A DNA stretch of 64,000 nucleotides from Burkholderiales bacterium (GCA_022841375.1 JALHRQ010000001.1:672892-736891), one strand, 5' to 3'. Positions 9,483 through 17,442 are shown, counted from the stretch's first letter. Numbers and translations: made by a program. The notes: generated by a model not told the origin, from the letters alone.

Positions 9483-10313
9483 CTATCGCGTGGGGACGCT
9501 TTCCGCGGTAAAAGCCCGCGGTGACACACCCAGCGCGCGCCGGAACATCGTCGAAAACGCGCTCGGACTTTGATAACCCAGATCAATCGCCACTTCGGTC
9601 ACCGGCACACCTTCAGCGAGACGGCGGATGGATTCGAGCAAACGTGCCTGTTGCTTCCAGCGCGCGAAGGTAATGCCGGTTTCGCGCAGGAATCGCCGGT
9701 ACAAGGTTCTCGTGCTGGTATTCATTTCCCCGGCATCATGCACACTGGGCCGGCGCGTCGACAGGTCGGCCAGGATGCGCTCGCACAGTTGCGTGAGGTC
9801 TGCGCTTTCCGGCAGCGGCAGATCGAACGCACTTCGCGGCAAGCCGCGAATTTCCGCCATCAGCAATTGCATCAACAGACCGTCGTCGCCGCGCACGTCG
9901 TAATCCCCGGGCAGCGCCGCGGCGCGCACGATCAGCTCGCGCGCCAGCGGCGTCACTTCCAGCACCGCGCAGCCTGCGGGCATACCGGCCCCCGCACTGT
10001 CATTCGCATACAGGCTGTGCATCGCCACCTCGCCGTACATCTGGATTTCGTGGGCGGTACGCGCCGGCATCCACAGCGCCCGCGATGGCGGCACGATCCA
10101 CGCATGACGTGCGGTGCGTACACGCATGGTGCCGGCAATCGCATAAACGAACTGCGACCGCGAATGCCAGTGGGGCTGGATGTGATGGCCCTTGGGATAG
10201 GAGGTGCGGCGCATGATCACCGCCCGCGTCAGATCGCCCTGAACCGGACTTTCCGGAGAAGCGCTGAAATCTTCCGTCCGGCTTAACCGGACATCCTTGC
10301 GTTGTTTGTCCAT
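9483..10313 (-). CDS. AraC-family regulator with N-terminal cupin
   Basis: Predicted transcription factor: an N-terminal cupin ligand-binding half (HWHSRSQFVYAIAGTM region) is followed by a C-terminal AraC/XylS double helix-turn-helix (VTEVAIDLGYQSPSAFSTMFRRALG). The start at 10313 (MDKQRK) gives 276 residues and leaves a 64-bp divergent promoter region with the MFS gene. An upstream in-frame start at 10400 would overlap the MFS gene and is unlikely. By the usual logic of this arrangement it may regulate the divergent transporter. Confidence 0.82.
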   Translation of the reverse strand: MDKQRKDVRLSRTEDFSASPESPVQGDLTRAVIMRRTSYPKGHHIQPHWHSRSQFVYAIAGTMRVRTARHAWIVPPSRALWMPARTAHEIQMYGEVAMHSLYANDSAGAGMPAGCAVLEVTPLARELIVRAAALPGDYDVRGDDGLLMQLLMAEIRGLPRSAFDLPLPESADLTQLCERILADLSTRRPSVHDAGEMNTSTRTLYRRFLRETGITFARWKQQARLLESIRRLAEGVPVTEVAIDLGYQSPSAFSTMFRRALGVSPRAFTAESVPTR

Positions 10314-10377
10314 TTTGAAAAGGTTTATGGTAAAGGCTCGAAAGACAGACGATTGTAACCCGGGCACAATCCAGCGC

Positions 10378-11595
10378 ATGACTACCTCAGCCCCCACCAC
10401 TGCCCATGCCGACGGTCATTCCGTAGCCGTCAATCTGCTGCTCAATGTCGGCCACGCCATCGACCACATGTTCCTGCTGATTTTCGCAACGGCGGTCTCG
10501 ACCATCGCCATCGAATTCGGCCACGGCGACTGGACCGACCTGATGCCGTACAGCGTTGGTGCTTTCGCCCTGTTTGGCCTCGGCGCATTACCTGCCGGGC
10601 GCCTCGGCGACCTGTGGGGCCGCCGCATCATGATGATCATCTTTTTCATCGGCATGGGCCTGTCGGCCATGCTGGTGGCGATGACCCAGAACGCCTGGCA
10701 ACTCGCCGGCGCGCTGGCGCTTATGGGTGCGTTTGCCGCGATCTACCATCCGGTGGGCATCCCGATGCTGGTGCAGGGCGTATCCAACCCGGGCGCGGTG
10801 ATCGGTCTCAACGGACTCGCCGGCAATCTCGGCATTGCCGTTGCCGCACTGGTCACCGGCTTCCTCGTTAAATGGCTGGGTTGGCGCGAAGCCTTTGTCA
10901 TTCCCGGCTTGGTATCGATGGCCTGCGGCATCGCGTTTGCAGTGGTGTGCCCGAAAGAAACCGAGGCGCCGTCCAAACGCAAAGGAGGAAAGGCCAAGGT
11001 GACTCTAACGCCGCAAATGCTGATGCGCGCTTTTGCCGTGATGACCGCCGCCGCCGCGGTCAGCACCGTGCTGTTCAACTTCACCACCAATGGCAATGCA
11101 CAGCTGCTGAGGGCGGGATTTGCGGGCGTCATCGAAGACCCCGCCGTCATCGGTACGCTGCTCGCGATCATTTACGCCATCGCTTCGCTGGCACAACTGG
11201 TAGTGGGCCGGCTGATCGACCGCATGCCGTTCAAGCCGCTGCAGCTGTGGATGTCGGTGGCACAGGTACCGCTGCTGATCTGGGCGGCTCACTCCCAGGA
11301 CTGGGGACTGTTCATCGCAATGCTGGTGGTGATGGTGTTCGTATTCGGCTCGATCCCGTTCACCGACGCGATGATCGTGCGCTATGTCGATGACCGGTTG
11401 CGTTCGCGCGTCGCCGGCATGCGCCTGACAGTGGCCTTCGGTTTCAGTTCACTGGCGGTGTGGATGCTCGGCCCCTTGGTCAAAAGCATCGGCTTCAGCC
11501 ACGCACTGTGGATCATGGCCGGCATCGCCGCGATCAAGGCTGCGATCGTGCTGTTGCTCCCTGAAGAACCCGACGCCGAACACGTCAAAGTCTGA
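10378..11595 (+). CDS. Major facilitator superfamily transporter
   Basis: Inner-membrane secondary transporter with about 12 hydrophobic segments. The MFS loop 2-3 signature is present as GRLGDLWGRR. The start at 10378 (MTTSAPTT) is preferred to an upstream GTG/ATG that would overlap the divergent AraC gene. The 405-residue length is typical. It resembles Fsr-like drug/proton antiporters in its opening (NVGHAIDHMF), but substrate specificity cannot be read. It is divergently arranged with the AraC-type regulator. Confidence 0.82.
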   Translation: MTTSAPTTAHADGHSVAVNLLLNVGHAIDHMFLLIFATAVSTIAIEFGHGDWTDLMPYSVGAFALFGLGALPAGRLGDLWGRRIMMIIFFIGMGLSAMLVAMTQNAWQLAGALALMGAFAAIYHPVGIPMLVQGVSNPGAVIGLNGLAGNLGIAVAALVTGFLVKWLGWREAFVIPGLVSMACGIAFAVVCPKETEAPSKRKGGKAKVTLTPQMLMRAFAVMTAAAAVSTVLFNFTTNGNAQLLRAGFAGVIEDPAVIGTLLAIIYAIASLAQLVVGRLIDRMPFKPLQLWMSVAQVPLLIWAAHSQDWGLFIAMLVVMVFVFGSIPFTDAMIVRYVDDRLRSRVAGMRLTVAFGFSSLAVWMLGPLVKSIGFSHALWIMAGIAAIKAAIVLLLPEEPDAEHVKV

Positions 11596-11748
11596 TTGCT
11601 TCTGGTCAGCATCAAGATGTTCATCGGCTCTTTACGCGGATAAAGTTACTATCCGTCTTTGACAAAAAAATTCGTGTGGATATTCAACGGCATACTGTAC
11701 GGTCTTGCGTTGAATCAGCGTTTTTTTGATGGATTGTTTGCCCGTCTA

Positions 11749-11780
11749 AAAAAAAGGGCGGCTACAGCCGCCCTTTTTTG
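11749..11780. terminator. Bidirectional intrinsic terminator
   Basis: A stem GGGCGGCT/AGCCGCCC with a 2-3 nt loop is flanked by eight A upstream and six T downstream. It works in both directions between the MFS gene and the convergent glycine-zipper gene. Confidence 0.9.
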
Positions 11781-11795
11781 TTGATGCTTGGCGCT

Positions 11796-12881
11796 TTACG
11801 GGTTGCGCACCAGTGTGCCGTTTTCCACGCGGACCTTGTCGCCCACTTTTAAACCAGGATCGGTTTCATAGGGAATGGCCTGGGTGCCGCCGCTCTCGAG
11901 GCGGGTGATGACTTCGAAATGCTTTTTGGTTTTCATGCGCTTTTCAACTTCGTTGCCGGCAAAGGCACCGCCCGCAGCACCGGCCACCGTGGCAATCTGC
12001 TTGCCAGAACCGCCGCCGACCTGATGGCCGAGCAAAGCACCGGCGAGTCCGCCGGCGATCATGCCGAGATAATTACCCTCACCCTTGACTTCAATCACGT
12101 TGACGGCTTCAACCACGCCGCAATTCGCACATTGCCTGGCCGCACGGCGGTTGTTCGATGCGGCGTTTGAAGAGGCCAAGGACTTGCCGAGCACAGCGCT
12201 GGTACGAACATCTCCCACACGCAGGTGGGCAGTGGCCTTGGCATCAGGTGCAATACGGTCCGCCGATTTGATGGTATAGATCCCCTCGTAGACACCGTCC
12301 CGTGTCTCATCAAGGAAGATTCTGCCCTGCACGCCTGCAATCTTGACGCTGGCTTTTGCCTGCGGCGTGCCATAAAGCGTAAAGCCCAGGTCGTTGCCCG
12401 TAGTCAGCTGGTTCGGCGCGACTTCAAAACGGTCGATACGGGGATTCACGCCCGCGGCTGCCGCCTCGGCTTTGAGTTGTGCCTGCGTTTTGCCCGCAGA
12501 GGCAATCAAATACTCATCCAGCACCACGCTCGCTACCTGGTTGCCCACCCGCAGATTGGCGGTGACCCGGCTGTTGTTGGGGATGCGGTCAGCGTTCTTG
12601 ATCGTATAAACACCGTCGTAGAATCCGGTCTCCCTCTCCTCCAGCAGCAAACGCGAGGTCGCGCCCGGGACGCTGACGATGGCGATGCCGCCGGGAGTGC
12701 CGTACATCGTGAAATTCAGCTCGGTTCCGGCGGTGAGTTTGCGCACCTGTTTGACGTCAAAGCCGCCGATTCGCGGAGCAGCAGTCGAATACCCCGGCTG
12801 TTGCGCCGTGGCGACGCCTGACACCAGAGTCAAAGGTATCAGGGTAAATAATGCAATGAATAATTTCTGAAAGATCTTCAT
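11796..12881 (-). CDS. Two-repeat beta-domain protein with glycine-zipper (17-kDa antigen-like) tail
   Basis: Exported envelope protein. A signal peptide (about 1-26, ending VATAQ) is followed by two tandem copies of a roughly 100-residue module. Each begins PRI(G/D).F.V and contains (N)FTMYGTP or GFTLYGTP, then a GVYTIK/GIYTIK.ADRI segment and a VGNQVAS/VGDVRTS strand. The C-terminal part has a CANCGVVEAV motif, a glycine-zipper hairpin (about 270-315, MIAGGLAGALLGHQVGGG), and a terminal VGDKVRVENG strand as in SlyB-like 17-kDa surface antigens. It lies at the end of a minus-strand run of envelope genes. Function is unknown, probably outer-membrane integrity. Confidence 0.75.
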   Translation of the reverse strand: MKIFQKLFIALFTLIPLTLVSGVATAQQPGYSTAAPRIGGFDVKQVRKLTAGTELNFTMYGTPGGIAIVSVPGATSRLLLEERETGFYDGVYTIKNADRIPNNSRVTANLRVGNQVASVVLDEYLIASAGKTQAQLKAEAAAAGVNPRIDRFEVAPNQLTTGNDLGFTLYGTPQAKASVKIAGVQGRIFLDETRDGVYEGIYTIKSADRIAPDAKATAHLRVGDVRTSAVLGKSLASSNAASNNRRAARQCANCGVVEAVNVIEVKGEGNYLGMIAGGLAGALLGHQVGGGSGKQIATVAGAAGGAFAGNEVEKRMKTKKHFEVITRLESGGTQAIPYETDPGLKVGDKVRVENGTLVRNP

Positions 12882-12934
12882 GGTATGGCTCCGGGTTATA
12901 TTTTTTGATTTAAGTTGAATGTCGAGGCAATGCT

Positions 12935-13486
12935 TTACTGCCGGCCGATATCCTGGATGGCGTCGACGACCATGCCGGTACCGATGGCGATCAGCAGAAT
13001 GTCCGTGGCTACCCGAACATAACGGTATCCCGAGGACGGCCGTTCAAGTTTGACGACCAGTGCTTGCGGCACTTCGTAATAAACAACATCCCGCGGCAGT
13101 GGCCGACCGACGGCCCATTTTTTGGCCTGACCGGGCGGCATACAGCCATTGTTCTTTTTCGCCAAGCCCGGCGGGCAATGCCCTTTGCGGAACTGCGTGC
13201 CGTAGTATTCATGCGTAACTGTGCGGTGCCGTTCGTTGAAATATTCACCCGTCTTGACCCGCGCGTGACTGTCACGCGATGAGCGTTTGTCATCGTCACG
13301 ATGATCGACCTCGTGATTTTTTGATTTTTTGGCGGATTTTTTGCCGGATTGTTCGCTATGTCCGCTTTTTTTGCCGTGATCGCCGTCGTTTCGCGACGGT
13401 TTGTCCGCAGCGGCCTGACCGGCGACCAGCATCCCGGCAAGTGCCAGTACCATTGCGCCGTTCAATTTCCAGTGAGTTCGTTTCAT
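12935..13486 (-). CDS. RcnB-like periplasmic protein
   Basis: Small exported protein. The start at 13486 (MKRTHWKLN) follows a GGGAGA ribosome site; the longer frame to 13543 lacks one. A signal peptide ends at GQAAA (about 26). A highly charged Lys/Asp/His-rich linker (about 28-75) precedes a C-terminal domain with GHCPPGLAKKNNGCMPPG and a hydrophobic end (ATDILLIAIGTG), the pattern of RcnB/CigR-type proteins. Family members include the nickel/cobalt homeostasis protein RcnB; metal binding here is inference from the His/Asp-rich linker. Confidence 0.7.
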   Translation of the reverse strand: MKRTHWKLNGAMVLALAGMLVAGQAAADKPSRNDGDHGKKSGHSEQSGKKSAKKSKNHEVDHRDDDKRSSRDSHARVKTGEYFNERHRTVTHEYYGTQFRKGHCPPGLAKKNNGCMPPGQAKKWAVGRPLPRDVVYYEVPQALVVKLERPSSGYRYVRVATDILLIAIGTGMVVDAIQDIGRQ

Positions 13487-13539
13487 TTGCGGTTCTCCCA
13501 AGTTATTAATTTGTCGGTTGCAACGAATTCTTGCAGCCG

Positions 13540-13746
13540 TCAACCCGACTTCGAACCAAACAGCAGTCCAGCCACTCCGGCTGCGGTAGCCGCGGCGCCG
13601 CCGACCACCATCCAGATCGTCCGATCCGGGGGAGCACCGGTGAACAGCCGCGAAAGATCCGAACTGGCCGAATTCATCGCGTTGACCCCGAACACCAGCA
13701 GCAATACGCCGCCTGCCAGCAGCGCCAGGGAAATGATCCTATTCAT
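13540..13746 (-). CDS. DUF3185-type small membrane protein
   Basis: 68 residues with two predicted transmembrane helices (about 5-24 and 45-63) separated by a short loop (SSDLSRLFTGAPPDRT). The pattern matches DUF3185 proteins, whose function is unknown. It lies 21 bp after the lmo0937-type peptide gene on the same strand and 53 bp before the RcnB-like gene, consistent with one stress operon. Confidence 0.75.
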   Translation of the reverse strand: MNRIISLALLAGGVLLLVFGVNAMNSASSDLSRLFTGAPPDRTIWMVVGGAAATAAGVAGLLFGSKSG

Positions 13747-13767
13747 GCCGACTCACCAAGTGGCGGT

Positions 13768-13917
13768 TCATAACGGACGGCGTCCCTGGATAACGCGCAC
13801 CAGTATCACCACGACCGCAATCACCAGCAGGACGTGAATGAATCCGCCCATGGTGTAAGCCGAGACAAAACCCAGCAGCCATAAGATGAGCAGTACTACA
13901 GCGATGGTATAAAGCAT
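13768..13917 (-). CDS. lmo0937-family small membrane protein, copy 1
   Basis: 49 residues, nearly all hydrophobic: MLYTIAVVLLILWLLGF, then SAYTMGGFIHVLLVIAVVVI, ending in a basic RVIQGRRPL tail. Two transmembrane helices are predicted, with the conserved TMGGFIHVLL turn typical of lmo0937-type peptides. A near-identical paralogue is encoded at 17514-17663. It follows the glycine-zipper gene (13936-14481) by 18 bp on the same strand. The function of the family is unknown, but members sit among general-stress genes. Confidence 0.82.
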   Translation of the reverse strand: MLYTIAVVLLILWLLGFVSAYTMGGFIHVLLVIAVVVILVRVIQGRRPL

Positions 13918-13935
13918 GGCGAGATCCTTTCGTAA

Positions 13936-14481
13936 TTAATTCCGGCGCAACACGCCATTAACAACCTTCACGCGGTCACCGGCATTCCACAATGTCGGAT
14001 ATTGATCGCGAACTAAATTTACCGAACCATCATCCATACGAACGATGATTTCACTAAGGGCGCCCGTCTGGGCCTTGTTTTCAACCGCGTTCCCCGCTTG
14101 CTTGCCGCTGAACGCACCAGCCATCATTGCAATATCACTGCCGCGACCACCGGCACCCGCTTGAAGACCCAGAAGAGCCAAAAGGACAGCGCCTCCGGTT
14201 GCACCGGGGCGGCTGGTGATCACCTTGCGCGACGATTCGACAATGCCGCAGCGTCCACAAGACACCAAAGCCCGCGCGCTAGAAGCCGTTGACGCAGGTT
14301 TGCCCACGCTTGAGCCAGGGAATGCGCCACCGCTAGCTTCATTAATATTCGGAAACCACCCCACGTTCGAAGTGAAAGCAACCAGCCACAGTAAAAGCAA
14401 CAGACCGATAATCATGGCAATTTTTGCAGCCCATGGCAGCATGAAAGAAGATTTAGGCATTGCAACGGCTGGCCTTGTCAT
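13936..14481 (-). CDS. Membrane-anchored glycine-zipper protein
   Basis: 181 residues from the start MTRPAVAMPKSS at 14481. One N-terminal membrane helix (about 20-40) is followed by a Ser/Ala-rich linker, then SCGRCGIVESSRKV, a Gly/Ala-rich hairpin (TGGAVLLALLGLQAGAGGRG region) and a terminal AGDRVKVVNGVLRRN strand. The last three elements match the C-terminal half of the 11796-12881 protein, so the two are paralogues over that part. It heads a probable operon with the lmo0937-type, DUF3185 and RcnB-like genes. Upstream lie a CRP-like site, a -10 and a terminator hairpin. Confidence 0.72.
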   Translation of the reverse strand: MTRPAVAMPKSSFMLPWAAKIAMIIGLLLLLWLVAFTSNVGWFPNINEASGGAFPGSSVGKPASTASSARALVSCGRCGIVESSRKVITSRPGATGGAVLLALLGLQAGAGGRGSDIAMMAGAFSGKQAGNAVENKAQTGALSEIIVRMDDGSVNLVRDQYPTLWNAGDRVKVVNGVLRRN

Positions 14482-14575
14482 ATCGTTGACTTCTGCAGCC
14501 CTGTGTTGAATGCGATAAGCAACAGTCGTGCGAATCATCGGCATCAGATTCAGAGAAGCGCACGATCCCGGCGAT

Positions 14576-14652
14576 GTGAAAAAAACCCCCGGCGGCGGTT
14601 GTGCCACCGCCGGGCAAATATCAGTCGCCCAACAGGGAAAGGCTGGACTTCC
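14576..14652 (-). ncRNA. Candidate ~75-nt small RNA or transcription attenuator
   Basis: The predicted start point (about 14652) lies 7 bp after the GATAAT hexamer at 14664-14659. The transcript would end in a strong intrinsic terminator at 14615-14579: stem CCCGGCGG-T-GG paired with CC-G-CCGCCGGG, loop CACAA, then seven T. The remaining 5' part is about 37 nt. The hairpin lies in the leader of the downstream glycine-zipper gene, so it may be a free-standing sRNA, an attenuator, or both. No known RNA family was recognised. Confidence 0.5.
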
Positions 14653-14658
14653 GTCCTG

Positions 14659-14701
14659 ATTATCCATTCCTCAAAGTCCGGGATCTGTGCGGTGACTAAC
14701 A
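14659..14701 (-). promoter_or_regulatory. CRP-like site and -10 for the 14.5-kb stress transcript
   Basis: Site 14686-14701 reads TGTGCG-GTGA-CTAACA, 11 of 12 defined positions of the motif. On the minus strand a GATAAT hexamer begins at 14664, exactly 29.5 bp from the site centre, the same hexamer and spacing as at the rfbB promoter. Confidence 0.6.
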
Positions 14702-14812
14702 TAGTCCGGGGTTAATTCCGGAGCAGCAGCAAGCATGGCAATGACTTGCATCTCAGTGAATCCAGTCAAGGTACCCTCGATGAATCCGCAGCCTCGCAAA
14801 GCCCTGCTGATA

Positions 14813-14828
14813 AGTTCGCGTCCGCACT
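14813..14828 (+). promoter_or_regulatory. Weak CRP-like site upstream of DUF3096 gene
   Basis: AGTTCG-CGTC-CGCACT matches 10 of 12 motif positions, with both mismatches at the outer ends. A TAATTT hexamer begins at 14850, at the common 29.5-bp distance. Confidence 0.35.
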
Positions 14829-14905
14829 GACTCGACGGGAAGGGCTCGGTAATTTGTTTTGCTGATACTTATCTTGCACCACCTCTAATACAAGGACACT
14901 GCGGG

Positions 14906-15058
14906 ATGAACTTGTACTACCCCTTTGGTCTGGTGATTTCGCTGATAGCGGGGATTCTTGTTATGGTGATGCCCGGAATGTTGAACTACATAGTTTCGCT
15001 TTTTCTGATCATTATTGGTGTGATCGGTCTTTTTGGCGCAGGCTCGCCCGGTTTCTGA
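14906..15058 (+). CDS. DUF3096 small membrane protein
   Basis: 50 residues beginning MNLYYPFGLVISLIAGILVM and ending FGAGSPGF, with two closely spaced hydrophobic segments around a MPGMLNYIVS turn. This is the pattern of DUF3096 peptides, of unknown function. An AAGGA ribosome site lies 9 bp upstream of the start. The DUF1840 gene follows after 12 bp on the same strand, so the two probably form an operon. Too short to be called by length-limited gene finders. Confidence 0.8.
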   Translation: MNLYYPFGLVISLIAGILVMVMPGMLNYIVSLFLIIIGVIGLFGAGSPGF

Positions 15059-15070
15059 CCGGAGCCGGAT

Positions 15071-15379
15071 ATGCTGATTACGTTCCGCAGCAAAGCATCG
15101 AGCAATATCACCATGTTCGGTGACACTGCAGTGATTCTGCTGAAAATGATGGGCCATAGCAGCACTGTGCCGGGCAGTTTGCCCAGCGAGAAGATTCCAA
15201 TGGCCATCGAAAATCTGACGCATGGGCTCGAGTTGCAGTCCGCCAAACTTAACCCGGCGGCCGACCCCGGTGACGATGAATCACCAATCAGCCTCCGGCA
15301 AAGAGCCTATCCGCTGCTTCAATTACTTTCGGCCGCCGCCGCGCAGGGATGCAGCGTCACTTGGGACGGTAATCAGTAG
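15071..15379 (+). CDS. DUF1840 protein
   Basis: 102-residue soluble protein opening MLITFRSKASSNITMFGDTA and ending in RAYPLLQLLSAAA...VTWD, both hallmarks of the betaproteobacterial DUF1840 family. Biochemical role unknown. It is the second gene of a two-gene unit with the DUF3096 peptide. Confidence 0.85.
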   Translation: MLITFRSKASSNITMFGDTAVILLKMMGHSSTVPGSLPSEKIPMAIENLTHGLELQSAKLNPAADPGDDESPISLRQRAYPLLQLLSAAAAQGCSVTWDGNQ

Positions 15380-15464
15380 ATCCATTGAAGAATCTGGATT
15401 TTGGTTTATTGCAGATTTCCTTCTGCTGCTGAAGAAACGAACCTCTGGCCTCGCATAAAAGATT

Positions 15465-15480
15465 AGTGCTACGGCGTACA
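15465..15480 (+). promoter_or_regulatory. Possible CRP-like site upstream of first crp/fnr gene
   Basis: AGTGCT-ACGG-CGTACA matches 11 of 12 motif positions (outer T replaced by A), 176 bp upstream of the gene. The hexamer at the standard distance (CAGACT, 15502) is poor, so this is tentative. Confidence 0.3.
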
Positions 15481-15655
15481 GACGCGCCCTGACCTCGACA
15501 CCAGACTGGTGCCGTACACAAGCACTACTGGCAGCAAATCATCACGGTGTAACCGACACGGCACTTCCAGTGGCCTGACAGCTGCTTTGGCATTGCAGGT
15601 TCTCCGAAGCATCCAGAACATTTTTGCAAAAATATAACAGGAGCATCCGACGGCA

Positions 15656-16360
15656 ATGGCTACGAATCCGGTGAAAATCGCCAACAGCGTGCTGGCCGCG
15701 CTGCCTCATAAAGATTATCAGGGTCTGATCCCCAGCCTCGAACAGGTTTCCCTGGAATTTGGTGAAACGATGTACGAACCGGGCGCTGAGATCCGCCACG
15801 TCTATTTCCCTGAAGACTCACTGATATCACTACTGACGCTCGTTGAAGGTCACCTTGCACTTGAAGTCGGCCTTATCGGCCGCGAAGGCATACTTGGGGT
15901 ATCACTTGCGTTGGGAGTCAGCATTTCTCCGGTTCGTGCTCTGGTTCAGGGCAACGGCACGGCGTTACGCATGAGTACAGCGCGCTTCATGAAAGAAATG
16001 CAGCGCAGTCCGGCGCTGCAAAAAGAGATATTTCTTTATACCCATGCTTTGATGGCCCAGGTAACCCAGACAGCAGCCTGCAATCGCTTCCATGTCGTTG
16101 AAGCCCGACTTGCACGCTGGTTGCTGATGACGCGGGACCGTGTCAAGTCGGATGAATTCCGGCTTACCCAGGAGTTCCTTGCGCATATGCTGGGGGTCAG
16201 GCGCGTTGGGGTGACCAAAGCGGCCAGTGCATTGCAAAGTAGAAAAATGATCAGCTACAGTCGCGGCAACATAAAAATCCTCGACTTAAAAAATCTTGAG
16301 GCCGCCTCATGCCCGTGCTACCAGATTGTCAGTGACATGCATGACGGCAATAAAGCCTGA
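15656..16360 (+). CDS. Crp/Fnr-family transcription regulator 1
   Basis: 234 residues: an N-terminal cyclic-nucleotide-binding-like beta-roll (about 20-130, with YEPGAEIRHVYFPEDSLISLL) and a C-terminal winged helix with LTQEFLAHMLGVRRVGVTKAA. It lacks the Fnr N-terminal Cys cluster. Compared with the two paralogues in the window (20537 and 57960), its recognition region reads RRVGVTKAA rather than RREGVTEAA, and it is the most divergent. It retains the C-terminal CPCY motif matching CECY in the others. The effector is unknown. Its position within the stress island suggests stress control. Confidence 0.85.
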   Translation: MATNPVKIANSVLAALPHKDYQGLIPSLEQVSLEFGETMYEPGAEIRHVYFPEDSLISLLTLVEGHLALEVGLIGREGILGVSLALGVSISPVRALVQGNGTALRMSTARFMKEMQRSPALQKEIFLYTHALMAQVTQTAACNRFHVVEARLARWLLMTRDRVKSDEFRLTQEFLAHMLGVRRVGVTKAASALQSRKMISYSRGNIKILDLKNLEAASCPCYQIVSDMHDGNKA

Positions 16361-16378
16361 GAGACATCTCTGCAGAAG

Positions 16379-16412
16379 GCAAAAAGCCCGGAACGGTTCT
16401 GCCGTTGCCGGG
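16379..16412 (-). terminator. Intrinsic terminator of the Cys-repeat protein gene
   Basis: Stem GCCCGG-AACGG paired with CCGTT-G-CCGGGC (one bulge), followed on the minus strand by five T. It lies about 90 bp after the stop of the 16502-17116 gene and faces the convergent crp gene. Confidence 0.75.
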
Positions 16413-16501
16413 CCTCAATGCGTGAAAGCCACTCTGCAAGTCCGGAATCTTTCCCGGTTCCTGTAGTACCGGATTGCCGAACGTTTTGCTGAAATCCTGA
16501 C

Positions 16502-17116
16502 TCAGGTCTTGCCGTAGCGGCTCTTTGCCTTGGCAATACAGCTGTCCTTAGCATCATTCGAAAATGCATCGCACTTTTCCCTGGCGACCGCGTAATCCGC
16601 ATCGCGTTTCTCGGCAGTTGCGTCCTTACGCGCATCAGAACTCTTTTCATTGGCCTTTTTCTGGGCAGAGCTCGACTTCTCTTTTGCCGAGCTGTTGGCT
16701 TCAGCCGTTTTCATCTGCGATTTGGCGTTAGCCTTGGCGGTTGTCTGGGCAGCTTTTGCTTCCTTGACGCAAACATCCTTGGCGTTTCCGGCCAGATCAT
16801 CACACTTCTCTTTTGCCACCGCATAATCCGCATCGGCACGAGCTGCCTTGGCCTCATAGGCGTTTTTCTGGGTCGGCTTGTTGCGGGCATCCAGCTCGGC
16901 AACAGCAACATTTTGCTTGCCCTTGGCCTCAGCGACGCAAACGTCTTTAGCATTGGCACTGAGCGCGCTACAGGCTTCTTTCGCCTTCTTGGCTTCTGTT
17001 GAAATATTTGCCTTCTGCGACTTGTATTCGTCTTTCGACAGGGTTTGTGCCATTGCACCGGCACTGAATGCAAAACTGACGGCCATCGCGATGACGCTTA
17101 TTTTGAGATTTTTCAT
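16502..17116 (-). CDS. Periplasmic Ala/Lys-rich coiled-coil protein with three C-x10-C repeats
   Basis: 204 residues; the start at 17116 follows AAGGA. A signal peptide ends near AGAMAQ. The mature protein is dominated by Ala, Lys, Glu and Asp and likely forms long helices, so it is often labelled TolA-like although no TolA domain is visible. A unit recurs three times: ACSALSANAKDVCVAEAK, KCDDLAGNAKDVCVKEAK and KCDAFSNDAKDSCIAKAK, each with two Cys separated by exactly 10 residues. The last two copies follow ADYAVAKEKCD/ADYAVAREKCD. Function unknown; paired disulphides in helical hairpins are a reasonable guess. It is the most distal gene of the minus-strand stress run. Confidence 0.75.
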   Translation of the reverse strand: MKNLKISVIAMAVSFAFSAGAMAQTLSKDEYKSQKANISTEAKKAKEACSALSANAKDVCVAEAKGKQNVAVAELDARNKPTQKNAYEAKAARADADYAVAKEKCDDLAGNAKDVCVKEAKAAQTTAKANAKSQMKTAEANSSAKEKSSSAQKKANEKSSDARKDATAEKRDADYAVAREKCDAFSNDAKDSCIAKAKSRYGKT

Positions 17117-17206
17117 ATTAATCCTTGATGTATCGATTGGTTTTACCTCATGGTTCCTTTGCAGCACAGGCGGCATCCGAAAACCATTTACATCGGGCGC
17201 ACCTGT

Positions 17207-17407
17207 TTACTTCTGTGTGTTCTGCCAGCTTGCAAGCTGCTTTTCCGCTTCATCCTTGGAAACGCCATAGGCCTTCTGAATCTGACCGGCAAGTTGGTCG
17301 CGTTTTCCTGCAATTACGTCAAGCTGATCATCAGTGAGCTTTCCCCACTGCTGTTTAACGTTGCCTTTGAATTGCTTCCAATCACCCTCAATGCGATCCC
17401 AGTTCAT
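17207..17407 (-). CDS. CsbD-family stress protein
   Basis: 66 residues with the full CsbD pattern: MNWDRIEGDWKQFKGNVKQQ, then WGKLTDDQLDVIAGKRDQLAG and a KDEAEKQLASW end. CsbD proteins are abundant general-stress proteins of unknown activity. The gene lies 106 bp after the second lmo0937-type gene on the same strand, and the two are probably co-expressed from the CRP-like site at 17757. A divergent homologue is encoded at 18150-18371. Confidence 0.92.
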   Translation of the reverse strand: MNWDRIEGDWKQFKGNVKQQWGKLTDDQLDVIAGKRDQLAGQIQKAYGVSKDEAEKQLASWQNTQK

Positions 17408-17442
17408 GATGATTCCTTTAGATAATTAGTTGACTATCAGAA

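Larger units (their letters stand above)
14482..14905. other. Divergent regulatory region without protein genes
   Basis: 424 bp between the minus-strand glycine-zipper gene and the plus-strand DUF3096 gene. It contains a CRP-like site with a GATAAT -10 for the minus strand (14659-14701), a candidate small RNA or attenuator (14576-14652) and a weaker CRP-like site for the plus strand (14813-14828). No convincing small ORF was seen. Confidence 0.6.

Noticed and set aside
15503-15518. Second possible CRP-like site upstream of crp/fnr gene 1
   Set aside because: Only one half (CGTACA) fits; the left half AGACTG fails at most defined positions.
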